Shown piece after piece: positions 1 through 6,429 of a DNA stretch of 6,894 nt (position 1 is its first letter; each line of letters begins with the position of its first letter). Origin of the DNA: Deltaproteobacteria bacterium (GTDB lineage Bacteria; Desulfobacterota; Desulfobacteria; Desulfobacterales; C00003060). The translations under genes and the position numbers were made by a program. The stretch covers positions 1-6,894 of the forward strand of contig JAFDFO010000203.1 of assembly GCA_019309815.1 (NCBI GenBank), in the 5' to 3' direction. The notes under the pieces were generated by a model. That model worked only from the letters and a program-made list of their open reading frames with translations, made no database searches and was not told where the DNA came from.

Positions 1-249
1 AAGTGGTTTCTGAGACAGGGCATTGACTTGCTCTATTTGGAATTCGACAATTTCAAGGGCAGGATTCTGAATCCGCAGTTTGCGCTTGAGTATTGGGCAT
101 GGAAGCACGTGGGTTTTGGAGTCGGCCTTGACAGTCTATTTGTAGACATTGAGGCAAAAGATGAAGACGCCTATCCCGGGATAGATTTTGTTGGAAGCGC
201 TCAGTTCTCATATTTTGGGGCCCAGGCGTATGTTAAGCTCTATTTCTAG
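1..249 (+). CDS. C-terminal part of an outer-membrane beta-barrel protein (5' end outside window)
   Basis: The frame is open from base 1 to a TAG stop at 247-249, giving 82 visible residues; the true start lies upstream. A TTG at 28 is only an internal codon. The peptide alternates aromatic and hydrophobic residues with polar ones, for example FALEYWAWKHVGFGVGLDSL and FSYFGAQAYVKLYF, and it ends in phenylalanine. Known family logic: a C-terminal aromatic residue after an amphipathic strand is the usual recognition signal for insertion of barrels into the outer membrane by the Bam machinery. The GFGVGLD turn resembles small opacity/OmpA-like barrels. Only about four strands are visible, so the exact family cannot be named. 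It lies 56 bases upstream of the next gene on the same strand and could be its operon partner; no terminator is seen between them. Confidence 0.7.
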   Translation, partial: KWFLRQGIDLLYLEFDNFKGRILNPQFALEYWAWKHVGFGVGLDSLFVDIEAKDEDAYPGIDFVGSAQFSYFGAQAYVKLYF

Positions 250-305
250 ACAAGAAGATGCCAATTCGAAGACAGCGGACATTCAATAGAAGGAGGTCCG
301 ACTAA

Positions 306-1577
306 ATGGTCATGCCAAGGCGAACTTCTGTCCTCGCGATCTGGTTGTTAGTGATTCTCGCTGTGACAGGCTGCGCGACTTTCAAGACGCAGCCCATGGC
401 GGAAATCCCTTTTAAGGAACGTGCCCAGACCCAGCAACAAGGAGATGTCAGGGTGACGGCGTCTGTGCTCAGCGCTGAAGAGTGTAAGGCAGCCTTCGGG
501 GCTAAACTCTACAAGAAAAAAGTCCAGCCGGTCTGGCTCGAAATTGAGAATGCAGAAGAAGGCCCGTTATGGTTTCTGCCGGTGGGAATCGATCCGGAGT
601 ACTTTTCCCCCCTTGAGGTCGCCTACATGAATCGGTCCGGCCTTTCAAAAAATGAAAAACGCCAGATGGACCGATATTTCCATGAACATGGAATTGAGAA
701 ATACATTCCGCCTGGTGAGACAAAATCGGGTTTTGTATTTACGCCCTTAGACGAAGGGACCAAACATTTCAACGTGGACCTGATTGGAAAAGGAAACAGG
801 TTTCTATCATTCACATTCTTTGTGTCTGTGCCGGGCTTAAAAGCCGATCACCAGAACGTGGACTTCTATACTCTCTACGCAGAGGACGACTTTGTTTCCT
901 ATGACGCAGAGAGCTTCAGGAAGGCTGTGGAAGACCTCCCCTGCTGCACCGCAAACAAGGCCGGCGCGGAGCAGGGCGACCCCCTGAACCTCGTCATTAT
1001 TGGAGAAGGCGAGGATATGTTTCGGGCTTTCATTCGAGCCGGATGGGACGAAACCGAAACAATCTATGGTGCTTCTGCATGGAAGACCTCCAAGTCCTTC
1101 CTTTTTGGCGGACAATATCGATACTCGCCCATCAGTGCACTACACGTCTTTGGGAGATCTCAGGACATTGCCTTCCAAAAGGCTCGTGGCTCCATTCATG
1201 AACGAAACCACCTGCGTCTCTGGTTGGCACCGATGCTCTTTGAGGGTAAACTCGTTTGGCTCGGTCAGATTAGTAGGGATATCGGCGTGCGGTGGACAAC
1301 GAAGACGATTATAACCCACAAGATCGATCCCGATGTGGATGAGACGAGAGACTTTCTCATCCAGGACCTGTTGTATTCACAGGGTGTTGAAAAGTTCGGA
1401 TATGTGAAAGGGGTCGGAAAGGCGCCTATAGGTGCGCCGCGCGGCAATCTTACCGGTGATCCCTATTTCACGGACGGCCTCAGAGTCGTGCTGTGGGTAT
1501 CCGGAGAACCTGTTGGGTTCGCCGATGTTGAATTCGTTGAGTGGGAAATTCCACGTGAAGCAAAAAGCAGTAACTGA
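306..1577 (+). CDS. Lipoprotein with LssY_C-like C-terminal domain
   Basis: The product is 423 residues. The start is well supported: AAGGAGG lies at 290-296, nine bases before the ATG. Residues 7-22 form a hydrophobic signal segment ending in the lipobox VTGC, so Cys23 should be lipidated. Residues about 45-190 form a beta-rich region I do not recognise. From about residue 225 (PLNLVIIGEG) to about 400 the sequence matches my memory of the LssY C-terminal domain: a GWDETE motif near 247, then LHVFGRSQDIAFQKARG (279-295), RNHLRLWL (300-307), VWLGQISRDIGVR (317-329) and THKIDPDVDETRDFL (337-351). LssY_C usually follows DedA and PAP2-type phosphatase domains in multi-pass membrane proteins. Here it is alone behind a lipid anchor, so no phosphatase active site is present and the role is unknown. 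It leads a probable operon with the MscS channel and a second lipoprotein. The family call is from memory of motifs, not from a search. Confidence 0.8.
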   Translation: MVMPRRTSVLAIWLLVILAVTGCATFKTQPMAEIPFKERAQTQQQGDVRVTASVLSAEECKAAFGAKLYKKKVQPVWLEIENAEEGPLWFLPVGIDPEYFSPLEVAYMNRSGLSKNEKRQMDRYFHEHGIEKYIPPGETKSGFVFTPLDEGTKHFNVDLIGKGNRFLSFTFFVSVPGLKADHQNVDFYTLYAEDDFVSYDAESFRKAVEDLPCCTANKAGAEQGDPLNLVIIGEGEDMFRAFIRAGWDETETIYGASAWKTSKSFLFGGQYRYSPISALHVFGRSQDIAFQKARGSIHERNHLRLWLAPMLFEGKLVWLGQISRDIGVRWTTKTIITHKIDPDVDETRDFLIQDLLYSQGVEKFGYVKGVGKAPIGAPRGNLTGDPYFTDGLRVVLWVSGEPVGFADVEFVEWEIPREAKSSN

Positions 1578-1637
1578 TTAGAGGCGTTTGTGCCAGGTTT
1601 CCGGATGTTTTGCACAAAATGCCCTGGTCATGACAAC

Positions 1638-1644
1638 GGGGGAG
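1638..1644 (+). promoter_or_regulatory. Ribosome binding site that fixes the MscS start at 1654
   Basis: GGGGGAG lies nine bases before the ATG at 1654. The frame is open further upstream to a GTG at 1588, but that codon has no purine-rich site in front of it. A start at 1588 would also add 22 residues before the signal peptide. The 1654 start puts the hydrophobic core at residues 17-33, as expected for a secreted N-terminus. Confidence 0.65.
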
Positions 1645-1653
1645 CAGAACCTC

Positions 1654-3293
1654 ATGATTAATCACATAGCAAGCATTACTCCTTTTCCAGGCAGGTGCCG
1701 TCTTACCATTATTCTCCTAACCGCGGTCTTCTTTTTGCTCTTTTCAGCGCTCACGACTGAAGCGCAGGTGCCACTGCCAAAAGCTGGGAAGAAAGCCAAC
1801 GTCGAAGAGAAGGCTGAGCCGGAACAGGAAAGGCCCGCTGGCCCGCCGGACGAGTTCAACCGGGGAACCCCACGGAGCAGCTTTGAGGGATTCCTTGATG
1901 CGGCGGAAACCGGAGACTTCGAGCAGGCAACCGAGTACATGGATTTACGCAATCTGCCCAGGGGTATGACCAAAGATCAGGGGCCGGAACTGGCCCGGCA
2001 GCTCAAGATTGTTCTGCCGCGGGCTCTTTCGATTGACGAGGAACTCTTGAGCGATGTCCCAGAGGGGCATGTTGACGACGGACTCCCCTCTTACCGGGAT
2101 CATGTTGGCTATATCAAGACGCCGGAAAAAACCGTAGATGTTCTGTTGCAAAGGGTGCCGCGCAAGGACGGGGTGCAAATATGGAAATTCTCCAACAGGA
2201 CAGTAGCTCAAATACCTCTTCTCTATGAGTATCACGGCTACCGGCCATTGGAAGAGGCCTTGTCAAAGATTCTCCCAAGCGTGGTGTTTCTTGGTTGGCA
2301 AGCCTGGCAGTGGACTGCGTTCCTGATTGGCATAGGCATCACGTATCTTGCAGCCCTGATCGTGACCTGGATTGTAGCGCGTATTCTCCGCGGGAGAGAT
2401 ACTGGCTTGAGCGATAGGATTGCTAGCTTCATGACCGGTCCTGGAGGCACTATAGTAACGATTGCGGTTGCGTGGGCAGCAATGCGGCTGGTGGATCTCA
2501 TTCTCGAATGGTGGGCTCAAAAAATGAGCACAGACGACCAAGAGACGGCTGCTACCCTGCTGAAACCGTTGGGGCGTATTGCCAAGATCATGATTTTCTT
2601 TCTAGCTGTACTCGTCTGGTTCGAAAATCACGGCATCAGAGCAAGCACACTCCTTGCAGGCATGGGCGTGGGAGGGATCGCAGTGGCGCTGGCCGCGCAG
2701 GATTCGCTGAAAAACCTTATCGGCAGCATCCCGCGCAGGATTCGCTGAAAAACCTTATCGGCAGCATCATGGTGTTTCTTGACAAGCCTTATCGGGTCGG
2801 CCAACGCATTGTGGTAAAGGGCCATGACGGGGTGGTGGAAGAGATCGGCTTGCGGTCCACGAAATTGCGTCTCCTCACCGGGCATCAGACATCGATTCCC
2901 AATGATGAAATGGCCAGGGCAGACATAGAAAACATCGGGCGGCGTCCTCACATTCGCCGGCTTGGCAATATTGCCATTCCTTTTGACACGCCACCTGAAA
3001 AGGCAGAGAAGGCAGTTAAGATTGTAGAACAAATCCTTGATAATCACGAAGGGATGAACCCGGAATTACCCCCCCGTGCGTACTTCAACGAATTCAACCG
3101 GGACTCATTGAATATTATTTTTATCTACTGGTATCACCCGCCCAACTACTGGGATTTCCTCGCCCTGAACCAGCGGGTCAACACACAGATCATGCAGGAG
3201 TTTGAAAAGGAAGGCATCAAGTTTGCCTTGCCTGAAACCACTACCCACGTGGCCCGGGATGTTCAGCACCCTCTGGAGGTTGATGAGAAATAA
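1654..3293 (+). pseudogene. MscS-family mechanosensitive channel, frameshifted by a 38-bp tandem duplication
   Basis: MscS-type proteins open under membrane tension and release small solutes during osmotic downshock. The first frame (1654-2748) gives 364 residues: a signal peptide (about 1-38, cleavage near TEAQ), a Pro/Glu-rich linker, a periplasmic domain (about 68-205), membrane segments near 219-241, 264-284 and 308-323, and the Gly/Ala pore helix from 331 (STLLAGMGVGGIAVALAAQD, then SLKNLIGSI). It then stops after the stray residues PRRIR. The cytoplasmic part continues in another frame to 3293 (MVFLDKPYRVGQRIVVKGHDG, a beta domain with IGLRSTKLR, IPNDEMA, and an alpha/beta C-terminal domain). 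Removing one 38-bp copy joins the halves as AAQDSLKNLIGSIMVFLDKP, the canonical MscS sequence, in a 533-residue protein. The first fragment keeps all membrane segments but lacks the cytoplasmic cage and is unlikely to be a normal channel. ATG 2769 could start the second fragment but has no clear ribosome binding site. The cause may be a real recent mutation, a variable allele or an assembly error. It lies between two lipoprotein genes. Confidence 0.9.
2693..2768 (+). repeat. Perfect 38-bp direct tandem duplication inside mscS
   Basis: Bases 2693-2730 and 2731-2768 are identical, beginning CCGCGCAGGATTCG and ending CGGCAGCATC. The unit length is not a multiple of three, so the second copy shifts the reading frame and brings a TGA into frame at 2746-2748. 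The unit encodes the end of the pore-lining helix. The lack of any mismatch shows that the duplication is very recent or artefactual. Confidence 0.95.
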
Positions 3294-3341
3294 GGCAATT
3301 GCGTTCCTTCACGAATTGCTTCAAAGGAGGAAGGTGAAGCT

Positions 3342-4415
3342 ATGTTAAAGAAAGCGGGGCTTGCTGTGTTGGCCACCCTCTCCATGCTGGTTCTGATGCA
3401 TGGCTGTACCGGAATAGGTCCAAAGACTGTTACACGGGATCGATTCAACTATATCGAGGCCCTTTCCGATTCGTGGAAGAAGCAGATGCTTCTCAATCTG
3501 GTGAAGATTCGCTACGTGGACGCCCCCGTCTTCTTGGAGGTGGCATCGGTCATCAGCCAGTATGAGGTGGTAGGCCAGGTCGACCTGGAGCTTGGCTGGT
3601 CAAATAGCCTTGTTGGAGGAGACAGCCAGACAGTGGGCGGCAGCGGCACATACTCTGATCGTCCGACCGTCACGTATACGCCGCTTGTGGGAGAAAAGTT
3701 TACGCGCAGTCTCATGACACCTATACCCGTGGAAGGTATCCTGTCTTTGATACAGGCAGACTATCCGGTTAATTTCATCTTGCGGATTTGCGTGCAAACC
3801 ATCAACAACATCGACAATCGTTCCGGCGGCGGTCTGGACCCGCGCCCTGCTGACCCCAAGTTTTATGAACTCATTGAGGCACTCCGAAAGGTGCAACAAT
3901 CAGGGAAGCTGGGTATGCGGGTCAAGTCCATCGGCGAAGACGAGAGGGTCGTCATGTTCTTCCGGGCCGAGGACGCGGATGAGGATTTTCAGGAGGACAA
4001 CGTGGCTCGGAAGATACTTGGTCTCGATCCGGACGCAGCCGAGTTCCGCGTGGTGTATGGAGCCATTGGCATGGATGACAGGGAACTCGCCATGCTTACC
4101 CGATCCATGCTCCAGATCATGATAGAGCTGGGATCATATGTTGAGGTTCCGGCCAAAGATGTTGATGAAGGACGTGTTGCGGCAGGCTTCACGGCTGATG
4201 AAGCTTCTGACGTCCCGCCGCTAATTCGTATCCACAGTGGTGCGTCTAGTCCTAAAGATGCTTTTGTGGCGGTTCCGTACCGGGACAACTGGTTTTGGAT
4301 TGACGACACAGATCTCCCTTCCAAGCGCATATTTTCATTCTTGATGATGTTGTTTTCACTGACAGAAACGGGCGACCGGGCGGCTGCGCCGATAGTAACC
4401 GTTCCCACCAACTAG
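3342..4415 (+). CDS. Conserved lipoprotein of unknown function
   Basis: The product is 357 residues. AAAGGAGG at 3323-3330 lies eleven bases before the ATG, and the gene begins 48 bases after the channel gene, so the two are probably co-transcribed. Residues 5-20 are hydrophobic and are followed by a lipobox-like LMHGC, placing the lipidated cysteine at residue 22; methionine at -3 is slightly unusual, with Leu at -4. The best conserved-looking block is at about 31-75 (TRDRFNYIEALSDSWKKQ, then LLNLVKIRYVDAPVFLEV). I remember it as typical of a proteobacterial family of uncharacterised lipoproteins; no function is known to me. A Gly/Ser-rich stretch follows near 87-105, then a mixed alpha/beta region without catalytic motifs. 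The tail holds an aromatic patch (DNWFWIDDTDL) and a hydrophobic segment (IFSFLMMLFSL) near the C-terminus. The linkage suggests an envelope role shared with the LssY_C lipoprotein and the channel. That role is inference. Confidence 0.8.
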   Translation: MLKKAGLAVLATLSMLVLMHGCTGIGPKTVTRDRFNYIEALSDSWKKQMLLNLVKIRYVDAPVFLEVASVISQYEVVGQVDLELGWSNSLVGGDSQTVGGSGTYSDRPTVTYTPLVGEKFTRSLMTPIPVEGILSLIQADYPVNFILRICVQTINNIDNRSGGGLDPRPADPKFYELIEALRKVQQSGKLGMRVKSIGEDERVVMFFRAEDADEDFQEDNVARKILGLDPDAAEFRVVYGAIGMDDRELAMLTRSMLQIMIELGSYVEVPAKDVDEGRVAAGFTADEASDVPPLIRIHSGASSPKDAFVAVPYRDNWFWIDDTDLPSKRIFSFLMMLFSLTETGDRAAAPIVTVPTN

Positions 4416-4473
4416 AACCCATCTCAACAATGCGTCTAAGGCCCCATTGCGGCGTTGCGGGTCGGCTCAAAAT

Positions 4474-4766
4474 GCATGGCGTTAAGCCAAAGCCAAAAAA
4501 AACTGTCTTTCAATCGTCAATCTTCAATAGTCAATCATAGAGCCGTTCACCGTGGCGCACAGGGCATAGCGCATGGCGTTGAACCAAAGCCAAAAAGAAT
4601 CTGTTCTTCAATCATCAATCTTCAATAGTCAATCATAGAGCCGTTGTCCGTTCACCGTTATCCGTTGTCCGTGGCGCATGGCGTTGAACCAAAGCCAAAA
4701 AGAATCTGTTCTTCAATCATCAATCTTCAATAGTCAATCCCAGAGCCGTTCACCGTTGTCCGTTTT
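4474..4766 (+). repeat. Three copies of a ~100-bp composite repeat built from heptanucleotides
   Basis: Copies begin with GCATGGCGTT at 4474, 4571 and 4676, giving spacings of 97 and 105 bases. Copies 2 and 3 are nearly identical through the block containing CCAAAGCCAAAAAGAATCTG and the TCAATNN block; copy 1 carries several differences. Inside each copy are runs with 7-bp periodicity. TCAATNN occurs four times in a row (4608-4635 in copy 2). CCGTTNN occurs in a variable number, with two units in copy 1 (4543-4556), five in copy 2 (4641-4675) and three in copy 3 (4746-4766), counting degenerate end units. An RGCGCAY-like run lies at 4554-4581. The differing heptad number explains part of the unequal spacing. 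There is no coding sign. Confidence 0.85.
4641..4675 (+). repeat. Five-unit CCGTTNN heptanucleotide array
   Basis: Five consecutive 7-bp units read CCGTTGT, CCGTTCA, CCGTTAT, CCGTTGT and CCGTGGC. The first five bases are constant in four units and the last two vary; the fifth unit keeps only CCGT. The same heptad appears elsewhere in the island with fewer units, including at 5110-5123 outside the composite repeat. Confidence 0.8.
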
Positions 4767-4773
4767 TCTTGTG

Positions 4774-4977
4774 TGTCATTTCGAGCGACTTGTCCGCCGA
4801 CTTGTCCGTCGAAGTCTTGACGTAGACGGAAGCTTCAGCACAGGCGGAAGCGCCCGCCCTGGCGCGACAGATTCATATAGATGTATGGTGTCTCTCATCC
4901 AGGTCTGGGCCAGGGAGAAATCCTGCTCAATATGGTGTGCACAAGCCATAAGATTTCTCCCTGCGGTCGAAATGACA
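4774..4977. repeat. 204-bp segment with nested inverted repeats (MITE-like or dispersed element pair)
   Basis: The outer arms are TGTCATTTCGA at 4774-4784 and its exact complement TCGAAATGACA at 4967-4977. An inner pair is CAGGGAGAAATC at 4911-4922 and its exact 12-base complement at 4952-4963. The right side (4951-4977) is a compact inverted unit joining both motifs. The left side is the same unit opened up by about 130 bases of unrelated sequence. A 12-bp direct tandem, CGACTTGTCCGC then CGACTTGTCCGT, lies at 4786-4809. It contains no transposase. It may be a non-autonomous element or two head-to-head copies of a dispersed intergenic repeat. Confidence 0.6.
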
Positions 4978-5008
4978 TCTTTTTTGGAACGTCCGACCGA
5001 AATTTGTC

Positions 5009-5036
5009 GTAGGGGCGGGGTTCATCCCCGCCCTTT
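5009..5036. repeat. GC-rich hairpin GGGCGGGG/CCCCGCCC
   Basis: GGGCGGGG (5013-5020) pairs exactly with CCCCGCCC (5026-5033) around a TTCAT loop, with a G.T and an A-T pair possible just outside. The same GTAGGGGCGGGGTT sequence returns at 5220. It is followed by only three T residues (5034-5036), so it might work as a weak terminator, but its recurrence argues for a dispersed repeat. Confidence 0.6.
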
Positions 5037-5037
5037 C

Positions 5038-5097
5038 TGTCATTTCGACCGACCTGTCCGCCGAAGCCCGTTAGGGCGAAGGTGGAAGGGAGAAATC
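5038..5097 (+). repeat. Solo copy of the TGTCATTTCGA...GGGAGAAATC element
   Basis: TGTCATTTCGA (5038-5048) and GGGAGAAATC (5088-5097) are the same two end motifs found in the 204-bp element, here 39 bases apart in direct orientation. The shared inner words GACCTGTCCGCCGAAG resemble the 4786-4815 stretch. This is the third occurrence of the motif pair in the window. Confidence 0.65.
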
Positions 5098-5219
5098 TTC
5101 TTCTGTTATCCGTTCACCGTTTTCGGCTGTTCTTAATTCCCACCAGTTCGTCCTTATTCCCTAAAACCATGTTGAAAACCAACCACTAAAAGGATATGTT
5201 CCCCTTTGTTCAAGTAGTC

Positions 5220-5269
5220 GTAGGGGCGGGGTTTACCCCCGCCCGGGCGGGCATAAAGCCCGCCCCTAC
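5220..5269. repeat. Double GC-rich palindrome upstream of the DUF481 gene
   Basis: The outer arms GTAGGGGCGGG (5220-5230) and CCCGCCCCTAC (5259-5269) are perfect 11-base complements. Within them the sequence can instead fold as two adjacent hairpins, one GGGGCGGGG around TTTA and one GGGCGGGC around ATAAA. The two folds exclude each other. It ends 50 bases before the start codon at 5320. There is no T-run after it, so it is not an obvious terminator. It shares its left half with 5009-5022. Confidence 0.7.
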
Positions 5270-5319
5270 ACAGACTGACCCCAAACAAATATATTTTCCT
5301 ATAGAGGAGATATACGAAC

Positions 5320-6339
5320 ATGAACATCAGCTGGAGAAAACTTGTTTTAGTCTTGGCCATCCTCCTTGCGGCCCCGGGAACGGCCCGGGCAGATGAGGTT
5401 CACCTCAAGAACGGGGACCGCATCACAGGCGAGGTCGTAACCATGGAAGAAGACAAGCTCGTCTTGAAGACCTCTTACGCAGGCAAAATAACCATCAAAT
5501 GGGACCAGGTGGCAAACCTGGTCACGGATACCCCGGTGGAAGTCTCTTTTCAGGACGAAACCATGGTTGTCGGAACAACCAAACCTGCCAAACACGGAGA
5601 GATAAGCCTGGAAACGGTTGAGACGGCCGAGGTGATTTCCTTCCGGCTTGATGAGGTGCAGTCTATCAACCCAAAACCCCCGGAGGAGCGAGTTAAGATA
5701 AAGGGTGATGTCAATTTCGGGTTTAGCTATGAAAGCGGCAACACGAACAAAGACAAACTTCATCTTGACGGCAGCTTCTCTGCACGGGATGGTGATAACA
5801 GGTATACGGCAAAAGCGGATGTGAACCGCGAAGAGTCGTCTGGTGTGAGCACGGAAAACAACTGGCTTGCCCTGGTGAAATACGACCGTTTTTTTACTGA
5901 CAAGATGTATTGGTTTACAACCGCATCATTTGAACACGACGAGTTCAAATCACTCAACCTGAGGACAACGCTCGCCACAGGGGCCGGACGCCAGCTCATA
6001 GAGACAGCTTTGACCAATCTTCTCCTCGAACTTGGTCTCGCCTACGTTATTGAGGATTTCACGACCAAAGACAATGACTACACAGCCCTGCGCTGGTCTC
6101 TTGACTTTGACAGGTATGTCGTGTCAGACAAGATCCAATTCTTCCATTGGGACGAGCTATTCTATAGCTTGAGGTATTCGGACAATCTCGTCCTGCGGAC
6201 CAGGACCGGCTTTCGCTTTCCTCTGTATGGCAATTTCAAGTGGACTATACAGTACGACTATGACCTGGACACCGACCCGGACCCGGGGAGGAAAGACGAG
6301 GATCAGAGGTTTATTATTACAGTGGGGTATGAGTACTAG
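5320..6339 (+). CDS. DUF481 family outer-membrane beta-barrel protein (YdiY-like) with N-terminal beta domain
   Basis: The product is 339 residues. GAGGAGA at 5304-5310 lies nine bases before the ATG. Residues 1-24 are a signal peptide with a KLVLVLAILL core and a TARA cleavage site before Asp25. Residues about 26-70 (EVHLKNGDRITGEVVTMEED, then KLVLKTSYAGKITIKWDQV) look like a small Sm-like beta barrel, with a related strand pattern up to about 120. From residue 126 the sequence has the features I associate with DUF481, the family of E. coli YdiY, described as putative salt-induced outer-membrane proteins: GDVNFGFSYESGNTNKDKLH, the NREESSG and ENNW blocks, FTDKMYWFTTASFEHDEF, GAGRQLIE near 221-228, alternating strands and a terminal GYEY. 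The final tyrosine suits Bam-dependent insertion. The substrate is unknown. It appears to be transcribed alone, after the repeat island and before convergent terminators. The family assignment is from remembered motifs, and the Sm-like call is inference. Confidence 0.85.
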   Translation: MNISWRKLVLVLAILLAAPGTARADEVHLKNGDRITGEVVTMEEDKLVLKTSYAGKITIKWDQVANLVTDTPVEVSFQDETMVVGTTKPAKHGEISLETVETAEVISFRLDEVQSINPKPPEERVKIKGDVNFGFSYESGNTNKDKLHLDGSFSARDGDNRYTAKADVNREESSGVSTENNWLALVKYDRFFTDKMYWFTTASFEHDEFKSLNLRTTLATGAGRQLIETALTNLLLELGLAYVIEDFTTKDNDYTALRWSLDFDRYVVSDKIQFFHWDELFYSLRYSDNLVLRTRTGFRFPLYGNFKWTIQYDYDLDTDPDPGRKDEDQRFIITVGYEY

Positions 6340-6364
6340 GAGCTATGTCAAACATACTGAACAA

Positions 6365-6389
6365 CCCTCGTCTATAAGACGAGGGGTTT
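6365..6389 (+). terminator. Hairpin after the DUF481 gene, possible weak terminator
   Basis: CCCTCGTCT (6365-6373) pairs perfectly with AGACGAGGG (6377-6385) around an ATA loop, 25 bases after the stop codon. Only GTTT follows, so the U-tract is short. Position and stem strength make termination of the plus-strand gene likely, though perhaps incomplete. Confidence 0.55.
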
Positions 6390-6429
6390 CCACCATCCCC
6401 TAAAGAGACACTAATCGGGAGATGATCCT

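Larger units (their letters stand above)
4416..5319. other. Gene-free repeat island of about 900 bases
   Basis: No credible gene is present on either strand. The first 58 bases (4416-4473) are unique-looking sequence without a clear terminator. The rest is a patchwork of repeats listed separately: heptad-based composite units (4474-4766), an inverted-repeat element (4774-4977), a GC hairpin (5009-5036), a solo element copy (5038-5097), two more CCGTTNN heptads (5110-5123) and a double GC hairpin (5220-5269). Between 5124 and 5219 I see nothing recognisable. The last 50 bases hold the leader and ribosome binding site (GAGGAGA at 5304-5310) of the next gene. Open frames here change character at each repeat boundary and are treated as spurious. 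Confidence 0.75.

Noticed and set aside
1588..1653. Upstream GTG start for the MscS gene
   Set aside because: There is no ribosome binding site before it, and it would bury the signal peptide behind 22 extra residues; the ATG at 1654 has GGGGGAG at good spacing.
2769..3293. Independent gene for the C-terminal half of MscS starting at the ATG at 2769
   Set aside because: No Shine-Dalgarno-like sequence precedes it, and the protein would be a channel cage without membrane segments. It is better explained as the downstream part of the frameshifted gene.
4474..4766. CRISPR-like array
   Set aside because: Only three units about 100 bases apart, with near-identical sequence throughout each unit, no unique spacers of constant length and no cas genes.
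4678..5136. A 152-codon open frame on the plus strand in the repeat island
   Set aside because: It starts inside the third composite repeat and runs through the inverted-repeat element, a GC hairpin and the solo element. Its composition (Arg/Ser/Cys-rich) changes at each repeat boundary and it has no ribosome binding site.
5267..5300. Possible promoter with TATATT at 5290-5295 before the DUF481 gene
   Set aside because: No recognisable -35 box lies at the right distance, and the region is simply AT-rich.
5154..5396. Short open frames on both strands over the GC palindrome and DUF481 start
   Set aside because: They read through the palindrome and overlap the well-supported DUF481 start; composition is repeat-driven and no ribosome binding site is seen.
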